A stretch of DNA of 64,000 nt from Alnus glutinosa (GCF_958979055.1 NC_084887.1:36372620-36436619), one strand, 5' to 3'. Positions 28,558 to 44,042 are shown, numbered from the stretch's first letter. The notes: generated by a model from the sequence alone, not told the origin. Program-made: numbers and translations.

Positions 28558-31500
28558 CTGGAATTTGTAATACAGAATAAATTAGCAACTACCTGTGAAA
28601 ATGAAAATTCCATAAAGGGTTAGTGAAATGGCTACTAATATGTATAAGAATCTAGAGATATTTAATCTTATGGACCTGAAAAATTTCCTGAATAATATTT
28701 ATACATTGCTCAATGCTCATCAATATTTATACATGAACACCCAAGATCCCAAAGATAATTAGCATCAAATGAACTTCCGTAAATTAAAAGCTCACAAAGA
28801 ATTACTAAATCCCTACTAAAAGTGATAAAATTCTGACATGATTAATTAACATTAACTAAGGTTACATTTGGTACGTGGAATGGCTAATCCATTACGAAAA
28901 TGAATAGTTTTTATTAAAAATAGAAGAATGTGAAATGAAATAGCCATGGAATAGCCATTCTCATGGCCCATGAGGGAATGACTATTCTACGTGTTAAATT
29001 CTTATCACATACTCAAACACCAAGGTTATTCTATTCCACCTTCTTCCATTCTCTCTCTCTTTTTTTTTTTTTTGATAAGTGAATTATCATTAAAATCGCA
29101 AAGCGCAACCCAGGAATAAAGTAAGTACACAAGAGAAACGCCAAATTAGGAGAAGAAAAAAGTACAAAGAAATCATTAAAGTTAATCACTATGAGAGCTA
29201 AGTACACAGCTGTCTAAGTAAAATGAGAACAAAAGAAGAAGGTCTTGAGCTCCTCTAAAAGCTATTCATTTTATCTAATGGAATAGTCATTTCATGTACC
29301 AAACATAAGCTAAGTGATAAGCCATACAATTCTCCAAAAGGCACAACCCAATCAGATGCGGGTAATCAATAGGAAAAAGTTAAGTGGAGAGTGCTTTTAT
29401 AAATTAAGTGGAGCATCTAGAAAGAAAGGAATCGGCGCATGCTTGAAGACTGCGAGTCTAATGTGCTTAGTTTAAAATTTGTCTTTTCAAGATCTCTTTT
29501 GGATCATGCTGTAATCTATGTTTTTAATTTCGCCTCTTCGAATCTTTTAGATCTAGTTAACTTTTTGAATCTTTGACACCCTTGGGATTATTGTATCCCT
29601 TGTATACTCTTTGCGTACGAGGCTTTACCTTTTTTCTCAATAAATTATTATTCATAAAAAAATAAAAAATAAAAAAGACTTTAATTATCAAAATTGCAAA
29701 CTCGCCGTATCCTTCAAAGGTAAAAACTCAAGAATTTTGGGACAATAACCACCCCCAACCAAAAAAGAAAAGAAAAAGAAAAGAGAACAAATCAACTCAA
29801 AGTCATTTTAAACCCCTCTTTTTACTCTAATTTGGGTGCTTCTCTAACCAGAATATCCAATATCAGCCCAGACAATAGCATTCAAATTAATCCTTATAGT
29901 TCCAACTTTTCTAATAACATCAAATAACACTAAACCCATGATGGAAAAGTGATGCTACTCGTTGGCAAACTGGTTTTCGTTTTTGTTTTTTAGAACAAAA
30001 ACAAAAAATCGTTTTCTGTTGTTTTTTCGTTAAAAAGTGTTTGGCAAACTGTTTTCGAAAACAGTTTTTGAAAACAGAAAACAGTACCCAAGGCATTTGG
30101 ACAATTGTTTTCAAAATAGTTTTCACTTAAGAAGAAAATAGAAAACTGTTTGGCGTTTCTATATATTTTTTGTTTTTTCCATTTATTGGGTGATTTCCAA
30201 ATAGAATTTTGTCAAATTTATATGTCATTAGACTTGATAGCCTGAATAAGAATCATAAATTGTGATTATTGAGGTGTTCAAAGCAAAACTCTTTCACACT
30301 CTTTTTGTTAAAAACTATTCATGATGTATGCTCTATTCGGGTGGCCAATAAGAGGTCATTTTTAGTAATCAAACTTGTCACTTTCCTGCATGAAGAATAT
30401 GGATAAACTATTATAAGTGAGTGGAGATAGTAAAGAATTAAGAATTATATAGCCAGGAGAGTCAAGAGCCTAAGTGTGAACTGCAATTAAAAGAGTCTAC
30501 AACTAGAAAACACAATTTGACAGATTACTGCAAATGAAAATTGCCCCTCATTGGCTATGAAATTTAGTAACAATTCTTGAAGTCTATTTGCCATCATAGA
30601 CAAGAAATCCAGGTGGTGCCAAAAATAATTGGTAGAGAAATCTAAGGCAGTGCTTGCTGCTGATGACCAAATTAAGTTTAAAGAGCCCAATATTATAATT
30701 GAATGCAAATTACACTTGGATTAGGCACGTGACAAGATCAGTTAAAATTTTCACCACATCTTCTCAGAGAAAGTGAGAGGGGTTACAAACCAGTTTAGAT
30801 CCTCAATGAAAATTTAAAAAATGACAGGTGCATATCTATAGCTTCACAGCCAACCCATTGGCATGTGTTGTATTATTTAGTCCTATCACAGTCAGCCAAC
30901 TGACATGAGTTTTGGAATGTAGATATACAGTCTTCGACACAGCAATCCCATGTTCCTTCTTCTTTATAGTCATTGAGCCACTTAGCAAAAAATTGATGAA
31001 AAGATTTCCAGAGTGTTAGCAATGAATAAGGTTAATTCTAATTATACACGCGATACTGCCACATATCCATAATTGGCATAGTAGAATTGTATTTGCTCAC
31101 TGGTTTGCACTAAAAAAGATTACGCACAGCATAGTTTTCCTCCGGTAAGCTATTTAAAAAAGAGTGGCAGCTTTGTAACAATCATTGTGGCTTCTGCCAG
31201 TGGCCACCTATTGGTAATCTAAGTTTATGTTATCGCTTTGAAGTCTATGTTGTTACAATACACCTCCCAAATTAATCAAAATGCTCCACAGAAACCCACA
31301 CAATTCCTTGAAACCTAACCAGTTAGAGAGAGAGAGAGAGAGAGAGTCAGGCGAAACACATAACAAAAACATCACATTAATGACAGATTCATATCAATAA
31401 ACATATTTTACAAAAAAGAAAAAACACCGCATAATAAACAGAGTCCAAGTGAACAAACACAAAACAACTACAAAACTCCTACCAAATCCAAGTGGGTTTT

Positions 31501-32225
31501 AACAAAGCTTAAATGAAAGCAAAACAAACTCAAATCAATTTTACAGCAACTACACTATTCTGCAGCAGCAAACTGTGAATCTAAACAGCAGCAAACCCAA
31601 ATAATTTAGACAAACAAACCCACAAAAATCACCATACAGACCACTAAAATGGGTAAATTTTCCCTTGGAGTTACTGTGCACTTCAAATCAAAATGCGTTT
31701 CCGTTGTTTTCCGCATAGTTTCGTTAATGTAGATGAGAATTGTTTTCGGAAACAGGTATTTATTGTTCTCATATTTCGTGTTTCTTGAGTTTTTGTTTTC
31801 ACCTGGTTTCTGTTTCAAAACAAGTAGCCAAACGTGATGCTACAGTGTTGAAATCGATTTTGTTGATTTGGAAACAGGTTTCCTGTTTCCAAAACAGGTT
31901 GCCAAACAGGCTCTAAATTCCCAGCAACCCCAGCCAAACCTCAAAATTCTAGCCATTCATCACCAAATATTAACCATACCTAAACCCAGTAGTGATCTAT
32001 AAAGTGTTCAGAGAGCAATAAACACAGAACATTCACGGCCTCTCTCACAAGCCCAAGAAGCTGCGTCGTGCAGAGCTCGGGGAGCACTCATAAGTGAGCA
32101 GTGAGCTCAGGCTCCGTGGGTTCTCAAAGCACTGAGACGGTGTGACCGTGTGAGAGAGACAATGGAAAAGCGGGAATCAGAGAGAATTTACGAACACATT
32201 AACAAAGTCACAGAGAGAGACTTAC
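28558..32225 (-). other. Probable 3.7-kb 5'UTR intron of TRM61 with transposon debris
   Basis: Inferred from an acceptor just upstream of the TRM61 start and a good donor at 32225. It contains a hAT-like foldback (28863-29311) with a nested LINE tail, two foldback segments (29930-30165 and 31680-31912) rich in GTTTTC/GAAAAC and TTTGGCAAAC-like ends, and a (GA)n run at 31327-31347. No gene seen. Confidence 0.5.
28863..29311. mobile_element. Foldback (hAT-like) MITE with nested LINE tail
   Basis: The left arm TTTGGTACGTGGAATGG and the right arm CATTTCATGTACCAAA are inverted relatives. GAATGGCTAATCCATTA and related inner arms also pair. Around 29053-29260 it is interrupted by a poly(T)-headed LINE tail on the minus strand (GATAAGTG...GCGCAACCCAGGA). 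The superfamily is inferred from the ends only. Confidence 0.45.
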
Positions 32226-35200
32226 AGAGAGTTGGAATCACACGAGGAAACTCCCAAACCGCCTGAAACTCCTTGGAAGCAAAGCTTGCATTTAGGGCGG
32301 ACTCGGATTGAGAATTTTGGGCTTGAAACTTTTCGGCTTTTTCGGTTTAATTTAGTTAGTAATGGTTAACCCGTGGATGTCCATTTATTACCCGTCTGAT
32401 TTTAGCCCTGGTAGATTATGGACGTATATTTTATTTTAGGGGAACATATGAAATCACCTCAAAAAGGAAAAATATGAAATCAGTCCTTTATGATTTTGAA
32501 TTTTATATTAGAGTTAAATACTTTTTAAGTAAATACGATTTACCACATTATAAAATATTAAAGTTGAACCGCCGAAGAAGCATGAGCCCTTGCATTGCCA
32601 CCCTAAGTTAGTCATACTAAGAGAGGATAGGAGCCAAGAATCGCAAGTCACTAAATGACTAAATTAAATGTCATCGTGTGTAGATCAACCATTAAACTCG
32701 AGCCACAACAGTTTTCTTCGGTGGTCAATTTGCATACAACTATGTTTGGTAGCTTGTGTGTTGGTGATAAATTTGAACATAATGGCATTCGATGTCTCGC
32801 AATTCATTGTCGTTCTCTCTCAGTGTGACATGCTTAGGGTGGAAGTGTAGGAGCTCGTGATTTTTCGTTGTCGGCCTCTCTCATCATGACATACTTAGGG
32901 TATGTCTCTCAACTATCAAGTAAAAGATAGGAGATTAGAAAGAGAGATAGAGATTATGATGTTTTTATCTTACGTGTACCATTTTAATTACGTGGTGCAT
33001 TTGTGTCTATCTGATATTAACTTTCATCACGCTGGCGGTGATGTGTAATGCAGATATGGAATATCACACACGTGACACATTGACATCTGTCTACATGACA
33101 TTAGCTTCCATTAAAAATACCAATGGAATGGCCTGATTTGTAATGGTGAAAATCACAGGTATCTGTAATATAAAATTCAAATTGCAGAGGTTGAGTCTAT
33201 AATAGAGCAAACCTTAAATTCCTTTATTTTATAAAATTAAATTTTAATAATGCTACAAATTTATTTCTCATCGGATCATAACTTTTTATTTATTTTGTGG
33301 CCTCCACTCATCGATCAATATTCAATGACTTAAACACAATGTATATATATAGTACTAAGACATTTTTATCTAGCCTATAAGTCATCTCTCTATGACTCTA
33401 CCATAAAGCCACAACTCATTCAATCTCATATTCGACAAGATGCGTTCAATCTCATCCTCAACACGGCAAATACAAATCTAGGTAGAACTCACCCTTAATA
33501 AACTAGCTTACAAGAGAAGATGCTTTATATAGATACGGTTGAGATTTGCACTTAAGTGATAGAAATACTTAAAATGGTACCTGCGATTCTTCAATCATTT
33601 TGGGAGGAAATGAATTCAATTCGAGTGAGTCAACTAGAAAACTTACGGGACAGAGTTTTCATCTAAAATGAAAGGAATTTCCTCACATTCATTCTATAAA
33701 ATTACAAGAGGTCAAATCATGCATGCAACAAAGAAAGACATTGTCTTTTTTTCATAAGTAAATCAAGTCTTTTTGAGATGTGTCCTTTAAACCATTAAAA
33801 AAATATATGAAAAGTTCATGCTATTAAAATTGTAAGAAAAAGAAATTATGTCAATCACTACGTTAGTAAAATAAAATTCAAAGCAACATCTCTCAATCAT
33901 AGCCCAATTATAACGGCTAAAGGACTAAGCAATTCATAAGAGAACCATCTTTGAAAGCCTGGGAAAGCACTGGTCCTCACAAACTAGGTGAACCAGGTAG
34001 GCATCAAAGCAAATCCAAATTGTACAATCTATACTGTTCGTTAGAGAGGATCAAGTAATTCCCAGCCCTCAATGCAAAATATAAATTTACCAACAGACTT
34101 TTACAGACATCCCAATCCAGGGTTCAACACATTACTATTCTCTTTTTAAGAGTACAAATAGCATCCGCTGTTTCACACTGTGAATAGGATCCGGAGATGA
34201 ATCATTTTATGATCAAAATTTTATTTTGTTGCATTTAACAGCTTATATAATGTCACGCCATTTAAAATTTTTAAATGATATATTAACATATTCACCGTGT
34301 GTCATCATGTACATAGTTAAATGCAACAAAATAAAATTTTGATAATGAAATAACTCCTCCCCATTTTTAAGTAAACCTTGTCTGTCACACTGATCCTAAC
34401 ATTTAATGTACTCACAGATTGACCAGGTAAAGGGTAGGCTACCAGGAACTTTGAAATGGTGAAAAATCCTTTGGAACAGATGTACCCAACTCATTTGACA
34501 AGCATCAATCCTTATAGCCCAAAATACCAAGTACATTGAATCAGGTTCAGAAGTCAAGTAAATTGAATATCTGACACCAATAGGGATAAGAAATTAGCTG
34601 GCAATGAGCTCAAGCTCAGATAGTTCAAAACCGACTATGTGCAACTAACAAAGTAATGAAAGGCAGGACATATGACTGACACCGAAAGAAAAAGCTTGCA
34701 ACTGCCTGTAACTTTTATTGACTACTACCAGCACAAAACAAAGTTCTTGGAAAGATCTACCCACAATTTTGTGGAACATAGATGCTAACATAATTATGAC
34801 AGCCCTAAATTTTCCAATATAACAGTATCCAATTTCATGAGACCCAAACCAATCATTATTAGAACCTAAACCATTAAAATTGCTATAGCATATAACTGCT
34901 AACACAACACGACACAACTAAAACCCACATTTCGTTGTCATATAAGCAAAGTAACTTCCAAATTTGAATCAGCCATAATATCAAGGCAATCTAAACAGCC
35001 ATTGAAAACCTACAACCCCCAATCGAAAGTGTCAAACTAAACCAATAACCATCAATCACAACAAAAATCTCAACATAATCTTCTAAATAGCAATCATCTG
35101 TGGCTAATTCCAACAAAACACATCACTTAAAACCTTTAAAATGTAGACAAATTATTCAATTGCATAAAATCAGAATATCAATAAATCCAGCACTTATATA

Positions 35201-35337
35201 AACTATCACATGAAGTAGCCGAATATCAAAAACCCGTGTCCCAAATCTTCTAAAAAACCAAAATTACCATTCCAATAACATTGAAACTTAACAAAGCGAC
35301 CAAAAAAGTACCCAAGAGACTAAACCTTTATTCCTTT
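32226..35337. other. TRM61 leader exon and intergenic DNA to the ubiquitin gene
   Basis: The left end (32226 to about 32300) is the inferred 5'UTR exon and promoter side of TRM61. The rest is AT-rich, with one foldback MITE at 34186-34366. The right end is the 3' flank of the ubiquitin-eS31 gene. No other gene found. Confidence 0.5.
34186..34366. mobile_element. Foldback MITE
   Basis: An inverted repeat of about 35 bp (ATCAAAATTTTATTTTGTTG on the left, CAACAAAATAAAATTTTGAT on the right) surrounds a short AT-rich middle. No clear target duplication and no coding capacity. Confidence 0.6.
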
Positions 35338-35832
<495 letters not shown>

Positions 35833-35850
35833 TTATGAGAGAGAAGGTGA

Positions 35851-35932
35851 AGATTTTATAGGAGAGGGTTAGTGTGATACTAGGGTTTTGGAGGCGGTTG
35901 AGGGGGTTTTGGGTGGGCTGTGGATATGGGCC
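35851..35932 (-). promoter_or_regulatory. Promoter of the ubiquitin-eS31 gene: TATA, telo-box, site II
   Basis: On the minus strand a TATA box (CTATAAAATCT, 35851-35861) lies about 45 bp before the ATG. A telo-box (AAAACCCTAG, 35880-35889) follows upstream, then two site II-type motifs (AGCCCA at 35914-35919 and GGCCCA at 35927-35932). Telo-box plus site II is the known signature of plant ribosomal-protein promoters. The short distance implies a leader of only about 15-20 nt. Confidence 0.75.
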
Positions 35933-37277
35933 TTTCGGCTTTGGGGATTGCTTGTTAAGGTCCATTTCGTTTTCTATTCAAGTAAAAGTCATTTGGGTCC
36001 ATGATCCCGGCCCTGTGAAAGGGAAAAAAATAATTTCTTTTTTTTAAAAAAAAAAAAAAAAAAAAGAAATATAAGAAAAGAAATATAAATTGTGCGAAAA
36101 TTATGTGGCTCGATTCGAAAGTAAAAGTTAGACAACAGAGTAGTTCAAATGAGCATGTATTACCGTTCGAACAAGTATGGGTTATATGGGTCATTCATAA
36201 GTCAAGTGAGTTGATCCAAACTCAATTATATAAAATTTTAATTCGTTAATTTCGTATTGTGTTTATATCCGATTTGCAATTTATATTAAAAAAAATTCTG
36301 CCTTAATAAAGAGGAAATCACAATGCCTAATAACTTTCAAAAACTACAAAAGTTCTTTTGGTAAGGAGAGTTGTTTTACATCATTTTTCGATCTATCAAT
36401 TGTTTATCCCTTTTGCAAATCAAACATATAGATCTCACAAATCCAACCGTTAATATGCAAATTTACGGAAATGTAAACCGAATGAACAAAGACAAACATT
36501 TATATCATTTTTCTTTGGTTCAAGTTCCAAATACCTACTATAAGAAGTTATTATAGTCCTTAGATTTCCCTTGAAAAAGAGTTACGAGTGGATACGACAA
36601 ATCCTTTCCCTCTTTCTTTTTCTTCTTCTTCTTCTTTTTTTTTTTTTAATTATTATTATTATTTGGGTTTTATGTCTATTTCTTTTCTCTTTCGTGGGTT
36701 TTTTCTGATAAATAACATTTCAGCCTGATTCTCTACAATTTTAAATAAATTATAGTTTCTCAAGCTACATAATGTTGACAATTTTTAGGCATTAAAACAC
36801 TTGAAAAATGACACATATTAAAAATGTGGAATGTTACTGTTGAAAATTAAGTATATTTTTATCGAATTCTTACTCTTTATGTTATGAAAAAAGTTTTAAG
36901 CAAAAAACTGCCTTTTGATTTTATAAGAATAAACATCTATGGAAAAGTGAAGAATAAGCATTTTGAAAGAAAAAAATTTGGTTTGATTGCCTTGATAACA
37001 TACCACATTTTTAATAGGTGGCATTTTTCAAACGTTTCGATGCCTAAAAATGCCTAAATTATATAATTTGAGAACCTACATTTTAAAAAAAAAAAAATTG
37101 TAGGACTCCTTATTCATCTAATCCATGTGTATTGTTTGCATAGAGAAAAACGGCCCCATCTGACTGGACCCCCAGAAAAATTAAGAGGAAAAAAATTAAA
37201 ACTATGATGTAGATTTTGTATAATAAAATCGACTAAATTAAATGTTAGAAAATTTCTTAACTAAGTTAATCTTACAC

Positions 37278-37280
<3 letters not shown>

Positions 37281-37345
<65 letters not shown>
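37281..37345. repeat. (AT)n microsatellite
   Basis: About 65 bp of uninterrupted alternating A/T. Confidence 0.9.
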
Positions 37346-37349
<4 letters not shown>

Positions 37350-37436
37350 TGTCATAAATCATTCTATCATTTTTTGTCCCATACCTATTCAAAAATTTAA
37401 CTAGTCTCCTTCGCGAGGATAAAAGTATTTAAAAAT

Positions 37437-37806
37437 AGGGATAAATATATTTTAGCCCCTCAAACTACCACCATTTCTCCAGATGGCCCCCCAAACTACC
37501 AATGCTTAGATTCTGGCCACCCAAACTACCACTTTTTGATTTTTTGGCCCCATCCATCCATTTATGCTGTCAATTGTAAACAGAAATCCGAAAATACCCC
37601 TCCTAAACTTTGAAATTCTCATAGTTAAGGGAGGAGTATTTTCGGGATTTTGGCCAATTTCTATTAGAATTGACGGCATAAATAGACGGATGGGGCCAAA
37701 AAATCAGAAAGTGATAGTTTGGGGGGTCAGAATCTAAGCATTGATAGTTTTGGGAGCCATCCGAAAAAATAATGGTAGTTTGGGGGGCTAAAATATATTT
37801 ATCCCT
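37437..37806. mobile_element. 370-bp long-arm foldback MITE
   Basis: Both ends read AGGGATAAATATATTTTAGC in inverted orientation. The arms (about 160 bp each) repeat AAACTACCA on the left and its complement TGGTAGTTT on the right, with the centre near 37600. TAAAAAT occurs directly on both sides (37430-37436, 37807-37813) as a likely 7-bp target duplication. A half-copy of the same type lies near 5770. Confidence 0.7.
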
Positions 37807-38139
37807 TAAAAATACGTATCTTTTTATTGTTTTAGATAATTAAAAGCAGGTATTTATTAATGCCAAAATATGTTGAGCCAGTACAAAGGCTTCGAACTAT
37901 TTACACCATGCTATATATGTTACGGTCCGACCCGTACATGTTATAAACATCTTATCTATTTTGATTCACATTTACTTGTCAATGTTTTGCTGCAGTAAAA
38001 TGAAGGATATCCTCATATCCCGAGGACAGACCAATGAGTCAGGAGGATTTAATTTTAAAATTATATCCAATCTCCCTTTATAAGCATCCTCGTTTCTGTC
38101 CCTTGCTTACAATACTTCTCAAACTTCTATAAATATTTG

Positions 38140-38632
38140 AGAAAAATCAAATTTGGTTCTTAAGTTTCGAGCGATTTCAATTTAATCTTTTTTAATTTTA
38201 CCAATTAGGTTTTTAAGATTTTATTTGATTTAAAATAAGTTCATCCGCCGACTTTTCGTCTAATTAATTAACGGTTAATGGCTATTTTGTTTGTCACTTC
38301 ATGCCCCAACTACACTAAATTACTTAAAATTACACATATATCATAAATTAAGAGTTTTTAACTTCTTTTTTTTTTATATAAAAAAAAATATTTAGATTTA
38401 ATTGTAATTATGCCACATATTACGCACGGTTAACACATTACATGCCAAACAAAAATTATGCAACATTGATTGATTGGTTTGACATGACTATGTTAATTAA
38501 TTAGACGATGAGATAATGGAGCGAGCTATTTGAAATCAAAAGAAAACTTAAAAGAGTTTAATTGTTGAAATTGAAAACCTACTAAATTCAATCTCATGAA
38601 ATCCTAAGGACTAAATTTGATTTTTTCCTAAA
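38140..38632. mobile_element. Foldback element
   Basis: The left end AAAATCAAATTTGGTTCTTAA and right end TAAGGACTAAATTTGATTTTT are inverted copies; TTTCAATTTAATC pairs with inner right-arm sequence. The roughly 490-bp total has no coding capacity. A common plant MITE architecture. Confidence 0.55.
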
Positions 38633-39303
38633 TTTTATTACAAACACTAATCAACCATCGACGGCTCTTAATATATAGCCACTGTTGTTATTACAAACAA
38701 AGCAAAACCCTCAACGTCTTCCTCTCCCATGCTTAAAAGTTTAAAACCATCATCCAGGAGAAGAACTACTTTAACATTACCTCTTTCAAAAGGTTAGTTC
38801 AACAGCCTCCCCTCAAGGGACTCCTAAGAGGTGGCCAGGTGGGTATCGGACCACAATGCCCTGTGACCAAAACCCACGAGTGCCTTGTGACAACTTCCTA
38901 TATGATCCAGCTAATAATCAGAGTCTAAAAGGTACCTCCTTCAGATCGAAAATCAGAACCAAAAGCCAAGCTTGGGTAGCTAGGATCACACCATGGAAAG
39001 AAAAAATTAGGTTTGGATAAATCCAAGCCCACAAACAAGAATAATCAATTCCTAAAATGACAAACTAGATAACTCTAAACCTATATGCAATGCACAGTTC
39101 ATATCTTCTTTTGGGAGTAAAAAGAATATCAGAAAAATTTCAAAACAGAAATATCAAATACCCACCAGATTCTACCTCAATACACAAACAACCTTCAAGT
39201 CCAATTTTATTTAGGATTTTGAAAAAGTTTGATACAAAAGACAAAAACACCATAAAGCTACCATTTATTAAACTTTATTCATGAAAAAGATGGCTACATT
39301 TCT

Positions 39304-40796
<1,493 letters not shown>

Positions 40797-42382
40797 TTCA
40801 CTCTGCCTTTTGAATTCTCAAACCCTAAAAGATCTTTGTAAATTTTGAATTTTCTTCGCACAAATATCTCACGGTAAGAATGAACCGGTCTCGGGCTTTC
40901 GCATATATAGCGAGAGAAGTCATTGCGTGGCAATATTTCAATCCCAAGTGATGCGGAATGCGAAATGATCTGGACCGTATATAAGGCATTTTGGATTTAG
41001 ATACTGGCTTGTCTTAATATATATATATATATATATATATTATTATTTTTTTGTGTATTAGGGCTTATTCATTCCTCATTTGAATACTCTAAAATCTAAA
41101 TCGACGACCTTTGTCAACCCTATATTCTAGCAAATAGCAATCGCCAATCACCGGATATTTAATAAGTCATTTAAGAGCACTTGTAGTGAGCTCGTCAAAA
41201 TTTCAGCAAATTTTGACTAAAAATACCACTTTTGTTATTTTGGCTACTTAGTTTTTAAGAGCTCTAAATATCAAACTCACCAAATATTCTCTACTTCAAA
41301 ATAAATATTATTTTTTATTACCTTTTCAACCAACCTGCCTTTTTCGGATTGTTCCAGAATTCAAACCTCCCTATCCTTTCTCTTCTCTTCTCTCACGCAC
41401 ACTTCTATTATTTTCTTCTTTCTCTAATCCGATTCCTCTACCTTCTTCGCTCTGCACACCGAGAGACAGTGCGATAGTGAACGAGAGAGAGAGATTGAGA
41501 TCAAGGGAGAGACCACACTGGGAGAGATCAGACCCGAGAGATCGGGAGATAGAACCGGAGAAGATCCGACCGTCCAGAGGCGCCGATTTCGGGTGGGTTC
41601 CATGGATTGTCGCCGGAGGAGCAGGAGGCACGACGATCGGTGGCCTGTGGAGTGATTTCCGGCGAAATCGCTCTGCAACCCGTGACCAATCGGAGCCCAT
41701 TTGTTAGGAGACCTGAGACTTGAGAGACCCAGCCCGATCGTGGAGGACCCGTAGCAATCTGACGAACCTAGAGACCCACGTCCATGGGTCGTCGGCCAGA
41801 ACCCATCTCCGGTGGACGTGAGGTGATTTTCCGGTGAAAATCGTGGCAATTTCAGTGGGTTTCCGATGGGTGTTTTCCAGTGAGTTGAGAGATAATTTTT
41901 GGTGAATTTTTCTGTGATTAAACAGAAAATTCTTGATGTAATTTCTTGTGTTTTTTTATATGGATTATTATTGATTAATTTGGGCTATTATTGATTAATG
42001 GGTTTTAATGAACCGTGTGTATTTTTGGTGTTGATCTCCCCTGTGATTTCTGGTTGTGTCTCCCCTGTGATTTCCGGTTGTGTTTTCCCTGTGATGATAT
42101 TTTTGGTGTTGTCTTCTACTCATCAACAACCTTCCCCGCGAAAATGAAATAAACAAATGCGAAAAAACAACAGAAGATCGACTTTGCCCTCGTCTGATGA
42201 GACGAGCGTTTATGACGATCGTCTATTTTACTGTAGAGGCGACGAGCTCGTTGGAGACAAGATTTTGAGTAAAATCGTCTGATTTTGGTGAATTCGTCTA
42301 TTTGACGACTTCGTTAGGAATGCTCTAAATTTCCAAAAAGAAAAAATAATAATAATAACAAAAACACACTAGCTGCCACTAG
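40797..42382. other. Glutaredoxin 5' flank with a PIF/Harbinger-like element
   Basis: Contains the glutaredoxin promoter side, an AT microsatellite (about 41020-41042) and the 1.15-kb element at 41175-42325. No independent gene supported. Confidence 0.55.
41175..42325. mobile_element. Large non-autonomous PIF/Harbinger-like element with GC-rich interior
   Basis: The ends are inverted relatives: left GAGCACTTGTAGTGAGCTCG, right complement GAGCATTCCTAACGAAGTCG. Both are flanked by TAA (41172-41174, 42326-42328), as for the MITE at 11397. The interior (about 41380-41860) is GC- and CpG-rich, unlike the surroundings, and may be captured gene sequence. Overlapping frames there have low-complexity Arg/Ser-rich translations and I do not call a protein. 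Confidence 0.6.
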
Positions 42383-42903
42383 TGTGACAACTTCCTATAA
42401 TGATCCAGCCAATAATCAGAATCTAAAAGGTAACTCCTTCAGATCGAAAATCAGAACCAAAAGCCAAGCTAGGGTAGCTAGGATCACACCATGGAAAGAC
42501 AAAATTAGGTTTGGACAAATCCAAGCCCACAAACAAGAATAATCAATTCCTAAAATGACAAACTAGATAACTCTAAACCGCCTATATGCAATGCACAGTT
42601 CATATCTTCTGATTGGGAGTTAAAAGAATATCAGGAAAATTTCAAAACAGAAATATCAAATACCCACCAGATTCTACCTCAATACACAAACAACCTTCAA
42701 GTCCAATTTTATTTAGGATTTTGAAAAAGTTTGATACAAAACACAAAAACACCATAAAGCTACCACTTATTAAACCTTATTCATGGAAAAGATAGCTACA
42801 TTTCTTCAAGCCGAAACCTTGGCAACAGCTCCAGCTTGTGTCAGCAGAGGAACCAGCCTTCCTTTCTTGTGCAGAGCAGTAGTAGCTGCAATAGAATAGA
42901 ATG
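42383..42903. repeat. Duplicated block, copy 2
   Basis: Near-identical to 38886-39412, in the same orientation. It starts 58 bp to the right of the PIF-like element. Homology stops just after the splice acceptor region of exon 4, so only the 3' end of the glutaredoxin gene was copied. Confidence 0.85.
42806..42885 (-). pseudogene. Orphan copy of glutaredoxin exon 4
   Basis: 80 bp, the same length, acceptor and stop as the real exon 4. It encodes the same 25-residue C-terminus with two changes (KEGK becomes KKGR). No copies of exons 1-3 are found up to the ICDH gene, so it cannot make a glutaredoxin unless spliced to something else. Confidence 0.8.
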
Positions 42904-44042
42904 AAACCAAACATTTCTCATTAGTTTAATAAACTGGATTGAAATTTTTTTAAGTGTCCTTGGGTCTATACCAAGAGTTGATGTGTGATCCATAACCAAT
43001 GGTCCAATGGGTATTATGGGTTCAATCAGTTCTTTTAGGTGAATCACGACTTTATATCATACGACCAGAAAAAGAAACGACTTTATATTGTATGTTTTTA
43101 ATTTGTGATATTGTATATTTTTTAGGGTGCGTTTGAAATTGTAATTTCGTAAAAAAAATAATAATAATTTTAAACCAAATCACATAAAATAAATCGTCTG
43201 GAAATTTGTGATTTGAAAACGCATAAAACTGCATTTTCGAATCATAGGCATTGGGTATCTTTTTGAAAATGCAAAATTTTAAAGACTAACCTACGATTTT
43301 AAAGGCCAAATTATAATTTTGTTAAATATTTAACTGCATTTTTAAAAATCACATTTTCAAATAGCACATTATAAAATCGCACTTTTTAAACTCGTTAACT
43401 TATTCTTAGTGATTATTGAGGAAAGCATTAAAGAGATTGTAACGAGGCAATGCCATGGATGTTGTTTCATGTCGGTGGTAGGTTATGGCACTGAAGTGGT
43501 AGCAACTATTCTTATAGTTCCACATGGTGTTAGGTTAGGTGTTATACTCCTGATTAAGGTTGTTGAGTACGGAAAGATGGCAGGATATAAACATTTTGTT
43601 TGATAATACTTTTTTTTTTTTTTCAAAACAAAAATATTAACAAATAACCCAAAATACAAAACATTCAAAATTACTTTCACTTTTATGTTACATCAAAACA
43701 TTTTGTTTTTTGTTTTTTTCCCTCTAAAGAGCATTAACTAATTTAAATTTTTTTAGTGCCAAACACTTGAAATTAAATAGAAATGGTCCACCACTTTCCA
43801 GTACTTTTGAGAGGAACAAATAATATGCCATGAAACGGGGATAATAATTAGCAACAAAAATCCAGATGTGGAGGAAATTTAAATTATATATTGCACTAAA
43901 TCCCAGATCTTATTGCCAATGTAAAACTGCTTTGAAGCACAGTAAAGTATGTATAGATGAGATAGGAAGATATTCACCCATAAGTCTAACAACTAAACCT
44001 CACAAGATTCTCCCTGCCTTGGGGATTTCCTGAATGACCATC
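42904..44042. other. Intergenic, glutaredoxin fragment to ICDH 3' end
   Basis: AT-rich, with A-runs. A segment around 43130-43390 with repeated TTTTAAA/ATTTTG motifs looks like decayed foldback DNA. The right end is the probable ICDH 3'UTR. No gene recognised. Confidence 0.5.

Larger units (their letters stand above)
35933..39303. other. Intergenic, ubiquitin gene to glutaredoxin
   Basis: AT-rich DNA with a long (AT)n microsatellite (37281-37345), two large foldback elements (37437-37806, 38140-38632) and the start of the duplicated glutaredoxin 3' block (38886 onward). No gene seen. Confidence 0.6.

Noticed and set aside
41371-41849. Minus-strand frames of 109 and 141 codons
   Set aside because: Low-complexity Arg/Ser/Pro translations inside a transposon-like element; overlapping frames are all open because of composition.
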